Assembly (NCBI GenBank): GCA_043777755.1
Contig: JAYWHK010000015.1
Coordinates: forward strand, 1-36,357
Source of the DNA: CANHEE01 sp043777755
GTDB taxonomy: Bacteria; Bacteroidota; Bacteroidia; Chitinophagales; Saprospiraceae
Direction: 5' to 3'
DNA length: 36,357 nucleotides
Positions within the stretch are counted from its first letter, which is position 1. Each line of letters begins with the position of its first letter. A program made the position numbers and the translations under genes. The notes beneath the pieces are model-generated. The model saw only the letters and a program-made list of their open reading frames with translations, did not search any database and was not told the DNA's origin. Positions 1 through 7,641 of the stretch are shown here, piece by piece.

Positions 1-85
1 TGAAAAAAAATTATTTAACTTATTTTTCAAGCAATAATAACGCTTTTTTTTAAGACTTTTCTTCTTGAATTAGGGAAATGACATT

Positions 86-172
86 GGACTGAAGTCGCCC
101 CTACGTGTACAATCGTAGGACGTGCGACTGAAGTCGCCACCGTAGAATGTGCGACTGAAGTCGCCCCTACAG
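86..172. repeat. Three-copy palindromic repeat (GACTGAAGTC core)
   Basis: Three near-identical units carry the palindromic core GCGACTGAAGTCGC (GGACT in the first copy), at about 86-104, 124-145 and 151-172. The units are joined by short CGTAGrAyGT spacers. Each core is followed by CCCCTAC or CACCGTAG, so GTAG and CTAC face each other at the foot of the hairpin. This lies upstream of the first gene's promoter and encodes nothing. Related palindromes with other cores occur elsewhere in the window. It could act as a boundary or terminator for a gene to the left; that is inference. Confidence 0.8.
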
Positions 173-238
173 TGAAAATTTCAAACAACCCACAACGTTT
201 TATACACTAATTTTTTTTTATTTTCATTAAAAAAATCG

Positions 239-246
239 TACCTTTG
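239..246 (+). promoter_or_regulatory. Bacteroidota -7 promoter motif for the 7TM gene
   Basis: TACCTTTG matches the TAnnTTTG -7 consensus and is followed by GCAGC, a common context in this phylum. The place where a -33 TTTG would lie (216-219) reads TTTT. The motif is 20 bases before the ATG at 267, giving a very short leader. Confidence 0.6.
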
Positions 247-266
247 CAGCCTTATTCGAGAAAACT

Positions 267-1595
267 ATGTTTAAATTCAGATTTTGGAAGAATCCTTACT
301 ACACAAACTTCATCATGTCGGCAATCGTTGGCGTGCTGCTTTCCTTACTATTTTCGTTTAGTAGCGGTTTTCAAATGGTTTTTGAGGAAGGTCAAAAATG
401 GCAATACGATGATTTGTATGCGTCAAAGCAAATTTTAGTGCCACTGTCAAAAGAAGTGGTGGATTCTCTTTCTAAAAACTCCGCCTCTTATACGCCTATT
501 TTTCAATACAATACAAGTGTTTTGGTAGAAGAAAAAGCAAAATTTACCAGTAATTTTCAAAGTGCTTTGAATTTAGCACGCAAAGACAATTCTTTTCCAG
601 ATGTTGCCAAAAACTCAAAAGTCTATTTGCAGTATGGAGAAGGAATTTTAGGAAAAATCTACGAAAAAGGTATTTTGCAACAAAAAGTAAAAACACCTAC
701 GGTAAAAATATTGCGTGGTGATTTGATGACCGAAGTCGAAACCAAAAAGGTTTTTGATGTCGTTTCCGCCTATAATTTCATCACCGACACCTTGCCTTAT
801 AGTGCTTTGCGAGAGCCAGAATTTTTGCTCAATTCATTTGATGGAAAGCTGAAACCAAATCTTGTTTTTGATGAAGAAAAAAATGAAAAATCAAGACTTG
901 AAGTAGCACAACAGCTTCAAAATCAACGAGATACCATCAAGCAAGGCGATTTGATTATAAAAAAAGGTCGTAAAATCACAGCACCTATTTTCAACAAATT
1001 ACAAGCTATAAAAGACCAAAATCTAAACACAGAACTTGGGAAAAATGTACCTTATCGTTTCCTAACCTTTTTGTTGTTCACTGTATTTTGCCTGTTTGTT
1101 CTGACCACTCATTTTAGCCTTTATCAAGTTGATATTTTAAAAAATAAAAAAATGTGGCTCTTGCTTTTGGGCGTTGCCTTTGCAATAAATGTCATTCATT
1201 ATTTTTCAGTCAATTCGGCACTATTACACCCCTTGGCGACACCATTTTTAGCGTTGCCAATTTTATTTCGTAAAAAAATAAATGTTTTCGCTTTTTCAAT
1301 TTACTACATCATCACCATCATCATTGCAAGTCAGATTACGCCCATGCCATATCCCTTTGTTGTGGCACTGATTATGAGTGGATTCTTCATGGCATTTGTA
1401 CAGTTTTTCGACAAAATACCTTTTGGAAAAATCTGGCTAACACTATCAAGTTTGAGTATTTTGGCATTCGTATATTACAATCTTTCTTATCAGCAACACA
1501 TTGTTTTTGACCCAAGTAATATCCTTATTTTTATAGGCATCCATGGGATTCTTGCAATGGTTTCAGATGCTTTCAATCGTTTTACTTCATTGTAA
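267..1595 (+). CDS. 7TM receptor of PgpH/7TMR-HD type lacking the HD phosphodiesterase domain
   Basis: This 442-residue membrane protein looks like the sensory part of the 7TMR-HD family. The full-length family (for example PgpH) degrades cyclic-di-AMP with a cytoplasmic HD domain. One membrane helix lies near residues 15-36. An extracytoplasmic 7TMR-HDED-like region follows to about 255; its phrase GDLIIKKGRKIT suits the family. Seven hydrophobic segments run from about 258 to 440. In family members an HD domain of roughly 200 residues follows the last helix. Here the frame stops a few residues after it (FNRFTSL) and no HD-like frame follows before mnmH. The family assignment is from recognition of pattern and topology. 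The ATG was chosen because TACCTTTG sits just upstream. It may be a remnant or a receptor that signals through a partner. A short palindrome touches its 3' end. Confidence 0.7.
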   Translation: MFKFRFWKNPYYTNFIMSAIVGVLLSLLFSFSSGFQMVFEEGQKWQYDDLYASKQILVPLSKEVVDSLSKNSASYTPIFQYNTSVLVEEKAKFTSNFQSALNLARKDNSFPDVAKNSKVYLQYGEGILGKIYEKGILQQKVKTPTVKILRGDLMTEVETKKVFDVVSAYNFITDTLPYSALREPEFLLNSFDGKLKPNLVFDEEKNEKSRLEVAQQLQNQRDTIKQGDLIIKKGRKITAPIFNKLQAIKDQNLNTELGKNVPYRFLTFLLFTVFCLFVLTTHFSLYQVDILKNKKMWLLLLGVAFAINVIHYFSVNSALLHPLATPFLALPILFRKKINVFAFSIYYIITIIIASQITPMPYPFVVALIMSGFFMAFVQFFDKIPFGKIWLTLSSLSILAFVYYNLSYQQHIVFDPSNILIFIGIHGILAMVSDAFNRFTSL

Positions 1596-1597
1596 CA

Positions 1598-1610
1598 GCT
1601 ACTTAGTAGC
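1598..1610. repeat. Short palindrome just after the stop codon
   Basis: GCTACTTAGTAGC is a perfect 5-base-arm palindrome with a TTA loop, starting two bases after the TAA of the HD-less receptor gene. The arm-TTA-arm design is the same as GGACTTTAGTCC at 3179. It could be a remnant of the insertion or deletion event that removed the HD domain; that is inference. Confidence 0.5.
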
Positions 1611-1639
1611 AGAACTCCATTAGCTCCAATTTTAGCCTT

Positions 1640-2656
1640 ATGCAAAGAATAGAAATTTTACAATTGTTTGAAAATCAACAAGATAGAGTCATTATTGATG
1701 TACGTTCTCCTTCCGAATTTGAAAAAGGACACATTCCAAATGCCATCAATATTCCTTTATTCAGCGATGAAGAACGTGCAATTGTTGGTACAACTTACAA
1801 ACGAGCGTCGCCCGAAAAAGCCATGTTGCAAGGTTTGGATTTTGTAGGGCAAAAAATGTCCATGTTCGTTAAAAGAGCAAAAAAATTAGCTCCCGAAAAG
1901 AAACTAATCGTTTATTGTTGGAGAGGAGGAAAACGAAGCGGAAGTTTGAGCTGGCTTTGGGACATGACAGGTTTTGACGTGATGACCATCAATGGTGGTT
2001 ACAAGGCGTACCGAACTCATGTTTTAGAAACCATTGACAATCAACCACTTATATTAAATAGAATCGGAGGAAAAACAGGAACTGGTAAAACCAAAATCCT
2101 TCATCACCTAAGTGAATTGGGCGAACAAGTCATTGATTTGGAAGGTTTAGCGCACCACAAAGGCTCGGCTTTTGGCTCTCTTGGTGAATTGCCGCAGCCA
2201 AGTGTTGAGCATTTTGAAAATCGTTTGTTTGATAAAATAAGAACCGCTGATTCGTCAAAACGCATTTGGATAGAAAACGAAAGTCGAAGTATTGGGAGGT
2301 GTTTCTTGCCAGATGGTTTTTGGTCAAAGTTCTCTGATAGTAAGCTCTACAACATCGAAATTCCAACCGATGCTCGCATACAAAGGCTTTGCGACGATTA
2401 TGCCAAATACGATAAAAATGACCTGATGGCTGTTTTTAAAAATATTGAAAGAAAAATTGGTGGTCAAAATGCACAAGCCGCCATCGCTGCTTTGGAAATA
2501 GACGACTATCCTACCGCTACTAAGATCGCTCTTTCTTGGTACGACAAAACCTACCAATTTGGCTTAGACTCTACCAAGGCTTATGAAACTGTTGCACTTG
2601 TTTTTTCTCATGCAGAAATGAAAAAAATTGCAGAAGAATTAAAGAATTTATCCTAA
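1640..2656 (+). CDS. mnmH: tRNA 2-selenouridine synthase (SelU/MnmH)
   Basis: MnmH geranylates 2-thiouridine at the wobble position of tRNAs for Lys, Glu and Gln and then replaces sulfur with selenium from selenophosphate. The 338-residue length is typical. Residues 1-130 form a rhodanese domain with IIDVRSPSEFEKGHIPNA near the start and the catalytic loop YCWRGGKRSG (Cys93). A P-loop follows, GGKTGTGKT at 143-151, then the family's C-terminal region. The gene starts 44 bases after the receptor gene with no clear promoter, so the two may be co-transcribed. A strong hairpin terminator follows the stop. Activity needs selenophosphate synthetase (SelD), which is not in this window. Confidence 0.95.
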   Translation: MQRIEILQLFENQQDRVIIDVRSPSEFEKGHIPNAINIPLFSDEERAIVGTTYKRASPEKAMLQGLDFVGQKMSMFVKRAKKLAPEKKLIVYCWRGGKRSGSLSWLWDMTGFDVMTINGGYKAYRTHVLETIDNQPLILNRIGGKTGTGKTKILHHLSELGEQVIDLEGLAHHKGSAFGSLGELPQPSVEHFENRLFDKIRTADSSKRIWIENESRSIGRCFLPDGFWSKFSDSKLYNIEIPTDARIQRLCDDYAKYDKNDLMAVFKNIERKIGGQNAQAAIAALEIDDYPTATKIALSWYDKTYQFGLDSTKAYETVALVFSHAEMKKIAEELKNLS

Positions 2657-2662
2657 AAAAGG

Positions 2663-2700
2663 AAAAACCTTGTCAAAATCAAAATTGACAAGGTTTTTTT
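2663..2700 (+). terminator. Intrinsic terminator after mnmH
   Basis: A 14-base inverted repeat (2663-2676 pairing with 2685-2698, arm AAAAACCTTGTCAA) has an 8-base loop and runs into a T tract. It begins seven bases after the mnmH stop codon. The A-rich left side means it could also work in the opposite direction. Confidence 0.85.
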
Positions 2701-2750
2701 ATTTTTTCATTAAAAAAGTATTAATTTTTTTTATTTTCAAAAAAAATGTT

Positions 2751-2758
2751 TAATTTTG
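2751..2758 (+). promoter_or_regulatory. -7 promoter motif for the 129-residue gene
   Basis: TAATTTTG fits TAnnTTTG and lies 20 bases before the ATG at 2779. The -33 position reads TTTT rather than TTTG. Together with the terminator just upstream, it marks the start of a new transcription unit. Confidence 0.6.
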
Positions 2759-2778
2759 TAGTCTAAAAATTATTAAAC

Positions 2779-3168
2779 ATGACAATCACATTCAAAGACG
2801 AAACAGCAACAGGCAAACTCTTGCAAGAGTTGTCCGTGGAAGTCAAAGCAGAAGTTTTGACGGTAAAAGACATCATCATTGCTCGTGTGACGGCAGAAGT
2901 CAATGCGTACAATGAAAAATTGCCCGAATATTTCAATGGACTCGTACAACCGACCGACGCTGAACGAGTGCTAAACGGCTACCGCCTTCGAGAACGTCGC
3001 CAAATTGATGCCGAAAAACAAGGCTACATCGCACTCAAAGCATTTCAAGAAAATGGCTTTTTCATCTTGATTGACAACAAACAAGTTGATGACTTGGCAG
3101 AAGAAATCGCTTTGAATAGAAATTCTATTGTTTCATTTGTAAAATTAACACCTTTGGTAGGCGGGTAG
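2779..3168 (+). CDS. Hypothetical protein, 129 residues
   Basis: I do not recognise this protein with confidence. It is soluble, charged and predicted mostly helical in its first 90 residues, with no signal peptide or membrane segment. Noticeable stretches are VKDIIIARVTAEVNAYN (about 29-45), RLRERRQIDAEKQGY (about 69-83) and a C-terminal FILIDNKQVDDL segment. It has its own promoter motif and lies 86 bases upstream of a DUF4132-family gene on the same strand, so the two may form a functional pair; that rests on proximity only. A palindromic repeat lies between them. The coding sequence is clean, with good codon use and a sensible start. Confidence 0.8.
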   Translation: MTITFKDETATGKLLQELSVEVKAEVLTVKDIIIARVTAEVNAYNEKLPEYFNGLVQPTDAERVLNGYRLRERRQIDAEKQGYIALKAFQENGFFILIDNKQVDDLAEEIALNRNSIVSFVKLTPLVGG

Positions 3169-3178
3169 AATGGACAAT

Positions 3179-3232
3179 GGACTTTAGTCCGTTTGAAATA
3201 AAAATTCCTAATCAGTAACGGACTGAAGTCCG
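3179..3232. repeat. Paired palindromes forming an inverted repeat
   Basis: GGACTTTAGTCC (3179-3190) and CGGACTGAAGTCCG (3219-3232) are each palindromic. They also pair with one another: GGACTTTAGTCCGTT against AACGGACTGAAGTCC, one mismatch in 15. The core resembles the repeat at 86-172. The element lies between two same-strand genes and may act as a terminator or processing site. Confidence 0.75.
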
Positions 3233-3254
3233 TTTTACCAATTTACAATCAATT

Positions 3255-5801
3255 ATGCAAGAAAATAAAACAGCTTTTGAAATTTTTGAAACGGAAAAAA
3301 ACTTTTTTAAAACCTTAACGAAAGGCGAAGATAACACAGAAGGTGCTGTATTTTATAAATTGTTTCTTGTAGCAGAAAAGCAAATAAATACTTGGGAAAG
3401 TAGCCGAAGAGCTGCTTTGTTTTGCTATTTGTTGGAAGAAAATCAAGCTTATAGAAATAGCGATGAGCGTTCCCCTTATACTACTTTTTTTATCAATACG
3501 ATAGAATATTATTGGAAATTACTTTTAGATAAAAAGACAGTTTTTGATGAATCTGATGTCAAAAGTTTGTTGAAGGCATTTATTCAATTTGCTTTGAATA
3601 GACATCAATGGTATCAATCTATTTTAGTGACAACTTTAAAAAAAATTGAGAAAGACATCAAAAAATCTTCTTCCAAATCATTGTATGAAAGTTTTTTTAC
3701 ATTGAAAATGGCTGTCGTAAATGATGAAATTAAGTATTATGGAAAAGACAAAGTGAGAGTTGTTAGTTTGATTGATACTATTTGCACAAAAATATTTGCT
3801 GACGGGATTGATGATGTAGAAGCAAATGAATTGTTAGCAGTCAATCATTTTGATGAAAAAGACCGATTAAGCGCATTTGCTAATGATTATATTGCGAATC
3901 TGGACGAAAAAGAAAGACGAGTTTGGTATAAATTAATCGGGATTGCTAAAGCCGCTACTGGTGCAAAACCTACTCAAATTTATAAAAACAGCTATCAAAC
4001 TGTTTTGCAAGAAATTGATAACGAGCATTTTACGAATACACTTGAAAAATTAATTCACTGTTTCATTGGTATAAAAGCAATTGTCACACCACATCAACAC
4101 GTTTATGGCGATGGTTCGGTTTATAATTATACCACATTTGAATTTTTATCTAATTCCAATGTGGATATTCTGAAAGGTTTGCTTTGGATTAGCGAACCTT
4201 TGATTTCAGCAAGATATTTGCAGATTTTAGGAAAACTATTAGACAAAACACAAGAGAAAATTCCTGGAAAAGGTCCTTGTGCGCTTGGTTTGGGCAACAC
4301 TTGTTTATATCTTTTTGCACAAGCAAATAGTTTGGAAGGTATTGCTCAATTGTCACGAGCCAAATTGCGTGTAAAACAAAGCAATACTTTGGCTTTGATT
4401 GAAAAATATTTGTTAGAAGCCGCTGAAAAACAAGGCATTACGATAAGTGAATTGGAAGATTTGGCAGTGGAAGATTTTGATTTAAAGGAAGGTAAATTGA
4501 CTTATAAGTTGGGCGAATATTGTTTGACAATTCAATTGGAAAACGTTGGAAAAGTAGCACAAATTTGGCAAAAAAAAGATGCCTCGTTGCTCAAAACTGT
4601 TCCTGCTTCGGTCAAAAAAGACTTTGCTGCCGAACTCAAAAACATCAAAGAACAAGTCAAACAAATAGAAACGACAAGCACTTCGCAACGTGACCGAATA
4701 GATAGAATGTTCAGAACAGAGCGCAAAATGACTTGGACGCATTTTGAACGGTATTATTTGAATCATGGTTTGATGTCTTTTTTGACAAAAAAAATATTAT
4801 GGAATTTTGAAGAAAAAGAAACTAAAATAACGGCGCTTTGGTTTGATAATCAATGGATTAATGAAAATGGAACGGCTGTAACTTTACCTAAAAATCCAAC
4901 AATTTCGCTTTGGCATCCTGTTTTTGCTTCGCAAGAAACGGTTTTGGCGTGGCGCAATTTTTTCATTGAAAAAGAAATTTTACAACCTTTAAAACAAGCT
5001 TTTCGAGAGGTATATATTTTGACAGATGCGGAACATCGCACCGAAACATACAGTAATCGTATGGCAGCACACGTTTTGAAACAACATCAGTTTAATAGTT
5101 TGGCAAAATTAAGAGCTTGGAAATACGCTTTGCTCGGAGCGTATGACGATGGACGTGATGGAGAAATAGCTACTTTGCAAATGCCTGATTATCAATTCAA
5201 TGCACAGTTTTGGGTCAATCCAATCAATGCTGAAAATGAGTGGAACGGAACAGGTATTTGGAATTACATCAGCACTGACCAAGTGCGTTTTGCCAACAAT
5301 CATGGCGTTATTCCTTTGTCAGAAATTCCTTTGTTGCCTTTTTCGGAGGCGATGCGAGATGTTGATATGTTTGTAGGTGTAGCGAGCATCGGAAACGACC
5401 CAAATTGGACAGACAATAGTGGTTTGCCACGTTACAATAATTACTGGCAAAGTCAAAGTTTTGGCGAACTTGGCGAAACTGCAAAAGTAAGAGCCGCCGT
5501 TCTAAAAAATCTCGTTCCTCGTTTAAAAATCGCTTCTTTATCCAGTTTTGAAGGCAATTTTTTACTGGTAAAAGGAAAAATTCGCACTTATAAAATTCAT
5601 TTAGGCAGCGGAAATATTTTGATGACTCCCAATGACCAATACCTTTGCATCGTGCCAGATGGTTCTAAAAAAGTGAGCGACGAAAAAGTTTTTCTTCCCT
5701 TTGAAGGCGACTCAATTTTGTCTATTATTTTGAGCAAAGCGTTTTTATTGGCAGAAGATGATAAGATAACGGATTCGACGATTGTTCGGCAGATAAAATA
5801 G
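3255..5801 (+). CDS. DUF4132 domain-containing protein
   Basis: This 848-residue cytoplasmic protein contains the DUF4132 region, seen in WGR/MolR-type proteins. The recognisable stretch is around residues 577-640, with LKQAFREVYILTDAE followed by YSNRMAAHVLKQHQF and a charged AWKYALLGAYDDGRDG segment. The last 100 or so residues (VRAAVLKNLVPRLKI, then KGKIRTYKIHLGSGNI) look like the domain that usually closes these proteins (DUF7737). No N-terminal WGR domain is visible. The first 450 residues are helical and probably repeat-like. The biochemical role of the family is not established; E. coli relatives were named for a disputed link to molybdate. The only plausible partner nearby is the 129-residue gene upstream. 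A separate promoter follows for the next genes. Confidence 0.8.
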   Translation: MQENKTAFEIFETEKNFFKTLTKGEDNTEGAVFYKLFLVAEKQINTWESSRRAALFCYLLEENQAYRNSDERSPYTTFFINTIEYYWKLLLDKKTVFDESDVKSLLKAFIQFALNRHQWYQSILVTTLKKIEKDIKKSSSKSLYESFFTLKMAVVNDEIKYYGKDKVRVVSLIDTICTKIFADGIDDVEANELLAVNHFDEKDRLSAFANDYIANLDEKERRVWYKLIGIAKAATGAKPTQIYKNSYQTVLQEIDNEHFTNTLEKLIHCFIGIKAIVTPHQHVYGDGSVYNYTTFEFLSNSNVDILKGLLWISEPLISARYLQILGKLLDKTQEKIPGKGPCALGLGNTCLYLFAQANSLEGIAQLSRAKLRVKQSNTLALIEKYLLEAAEKQGITISELEDLAVEDFDLKEGKLTYKLGEYCLTIQLENVGKVAQIWQKKDASLLKTVPASVKKDFAAELKNIKEQVKQIETTSTSQRDRIDRMFRTERKMTWTHFERYYLNHGLMSFLTKKILWNFEEKETKITALWFDNQWINENGTAVTLPKNPTISLWHPVFASQETVLAWRNFFIEKEILQPLKQAFREVYILTDAEHRTETYSNRMAAHVLKQHQFNSLAKLRAWKYALLGAYDDGRDGEIATLQMPDYQFNAQFWVNPINAENEWNGTGIWNYISTDQVRFANNHGVIPLSEIPLLPFSEAMRDVDMFVGVASIGNDPNWTDNSGLPRYNNYWQSQSFGELGETAKVRAAVLKNLVPRLKIASLSSFEGNFLLVKGKIRTYKIHLGSGNILMTPNDQYLCIVPDGSKKVSDEKVFLPFEGDSILSIILSKAFLLAEDDKITDSTIVRQIK

Positions 5802-5864
5802 CGTTTTAAAAGGCGTTTTTACAGTTTTTACATCAATTTAAAGTAAAAAAATAATTATTTTGCC

Positions 5865-5872
5865 TATATTTG
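5865..5872 (+). promoter_or_regulatory. -7 promoter motif for the tandem ATPase genes
   Basis: TATATTTG fits TAnnTTTG and lies 39 bases before the ATG at 5912. There is no clear TTTG at the -33 distance. It would drive both ATPase-like genes, which are two bases apart. Confidence 0.5.
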
Positions 5873-5911
5873 CAAATTAATTAGAAAGCAGATATTTACA
5901 AATAAGAGAAA

Positions 5912-7639
5912 ATGCTAAAAATTCCTTATGGCGAAAGCAGTTTTGAAAAGATAATCACTCAAGGTCGTTTTTATCAAGACCGCACCGCTTATATCAGAAA
6001 ATTAGAGGAGTTAAATACTCAATATCTATTCTACCTACGTCCTCGCCGATTTGGGAAGAGCCTTTTTATTACCATGCTCCACTCTTATTATGGCTTGGAA
6101 CATAAAGCGAAATTCGAGAAACTCTTTGGCAATTTAGCAATTGGACAAGATCCAACTGAAAATGCCAATAACTATATGGTGCTTTCTTTGGAGTTTAGTC
6201 GTATTGATACCAAAACTGAGGAGGGTACATTTAAAGGTTTTTTGAGGAATATTAAAAATAGCGTAAAAGCATTTTTAGAAGAATATGCCATTTTTTTTCC
6301 AAAAAATATACATAATAAAATTTTAGATAATGAGCAGCCCTCAGATGTTTTGGCTTCTTTGTTTAGTGCCTATTATTCTGCTACCTTAGCGCAAGAATTA
6401 CCCAAAATCTACATTCTCATAGACGAATATGACCATTTCGCCAATGAATTGGTGTCTTTCAATTATAAATATTTTGCTACTTCGGTCAGCCAAAATGGTT
6501 TTGTACGAAAGTTTTACGAAAGTATCAAATTGGCTACTCGTGATGGTATCGTTGAAAGATTGTTCGTAACGGGCGTTTCTCCTTTGACTTTAGATAGCAT
6601 GACGAGTGGTTTTAACATCAGTACGAACATAACGCTTTGGAAAGGTTTTCACGAAATGATGGGTTTTGTAGAACCCGAAGTAGAAGGGATTTTGAAAGGA
6701 ATTGGTGTGAAAGATAGCGAATTAAAGTCCGTTTTAAATAATTTGAAAGCTTGGTATGATGGCTATTTATTTAATCTCAATGCTGAAAATCATATTTACA
6801 ACCCAGATATGGTCTTGTATTTTGCGATGTTATTTAGCCGTGAGCAGCAATATCCTGATAATCTTTTAGACCCAAATATTGCTACGGATTATGCTAAAAT
6901 TAGAAATATTTTTAAAATTCAGCACAAAGAAAAAGAAAATTTTGAAGCCTTAAAACAGTTGCGTAATGAAGGTTTTTTAAGCGCAATCTTGACCGACCAA
7001 TTTAGCTTAGAGCGTGATTTTAATACCAATGATGTAGCAAGTTTGTTGTTTTATATGGGTTTTTTGACCATGAAAGGGCAGCGATTAGGTATGCACCAAT
7101 TTACTTTTCCTAATTTTGTCATTGAAAAATTATATGCCGAATATTTTGTAGATACTTTGAAAGCCACTGCCGAATTGCCTGTTGAAAATAGGGCATTACA
7201 ATTTGCTTTATTGGATTTGGCGGAAGGAAATCCTACGCCATTTTACGCCGAAGTGACTGAGATTTTGACCGCACTTTCCAATCGAGATATGCAAGGTTTT
7301 ACGGAAAATTCCTTAAAAGCGATTTTTGTAAGTCTTTTGTTTCAACAAAAATTTTACTACATTCATTCTGAGTACGAAACAAACAGGAAATATGTTGATG
7401 TTTTTTGCGAAGGCATGAAAAATTTTGATGTCCCTTTTGATTCCGCTTTTGAATTAAAATACGTCAAAATGAGTGAAAAAGTAGATTTAGACACTGAATT
7501 TGCTGCCGCTGAAGTTCAATTATTGAACTATCTGACACTAAAAAAATTCATCGAAAGACCAAATATCAAGGCGTATGTGGTCGTTGTGCATGGCGTGACG
7601 ATACATTCAAAAGAAATAACAATTTCAAAAAAAGAATAA
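5912..7639 (+). CDS. AAA-ATPase-like / PD-(D/E)XK nuclease-superfamily protein, copy 1
   Basis: This 575-residue protein belongs to the AAA-ATPase-like (PF09820) plus C-terminal PD-(D/E)XK (PF08011, formerly DUF1703) group that is greatly expanded in Bacteroidota. It starts with the family-typical IPYGESSFEKII and QDRTAYI. A P-loop-like RPRRFGKSLF lies at 43-52 and a Walker B-like IYILIDEYDHFA at about 166-177. RLFVTGVSPLTLDSMTSGFN follows at 216-235. Near the end, YVDVF with Asp496 and FELKYVK with Glu514 and Lys516 fit the D...ExK nuclease signature. The role of the family is unknown; defence or mobile-element functions have been suggested but nothing here proves it. The next gene, two bases downstream, is a close paralogue. 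Confidence 0.88.
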   Translation: MLKIPYGESSFEKIITQGRFYQDRTAYIRKLEELNTQYLFYLRPRRFGKSLFITMLHSYYGLEHKAKFEKLFGNLAIGQDPTENANNYMVLSLEFSRIDTKTEEGTFKGFLRNIKNSVKAFLEEYAIFFPKNIHNKILDNEQPSDVLASLFSAYYSATLAQELPKIYILIDEYDHFANELVSFNYKYFATSVSQNGFVRKFYESIKLATRDGIVERLFVTGVSPLTLDSMTSGFNISTNITLWKGFHEMMGFVEPEVEGILKGIGVKDSELKSVLNNLKAWYDGYLFNLNAENHIYNPDMVLYFAMLFSREQQYPDNLLDPNIATDYAKIRNIFKIQHKEKENFEALKQLRNEGFLSAILTDQFSLERDFNTNDVASLLFYMGFLTMKGQRLGMHQFTFPNFVIEKLYAEYFVDTLKATAELPVENRALQFALLDLAEGNPTPFYAEVTEILTALSNRDMQGFTENSLKAIFVSLLFQQKFYYIHSEYETNRKYVDVFCEGMKNFDVPFDSAFELKYVKMSEKVDLDTEFAAAEVQLLNYLTLKKFIERPNIKAYVVVVHGVTIHSKEITISKKE

Positions 7640-7641
7640 AA

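Noticed and set aside
86..172. CRISPR-like array
   Set aside because: Repeats are under 25 bases, spacers are short and similar to one another, the core is palindromic, and no cas genes are present. It fits an intergenic palindrome family.
244..438. Plus-strand ORF overlapping the start of the 7TM gene
   Set aside because: It overlaps the well-supported receptor frame, begins inside the promoter motif and has no recognisable features.
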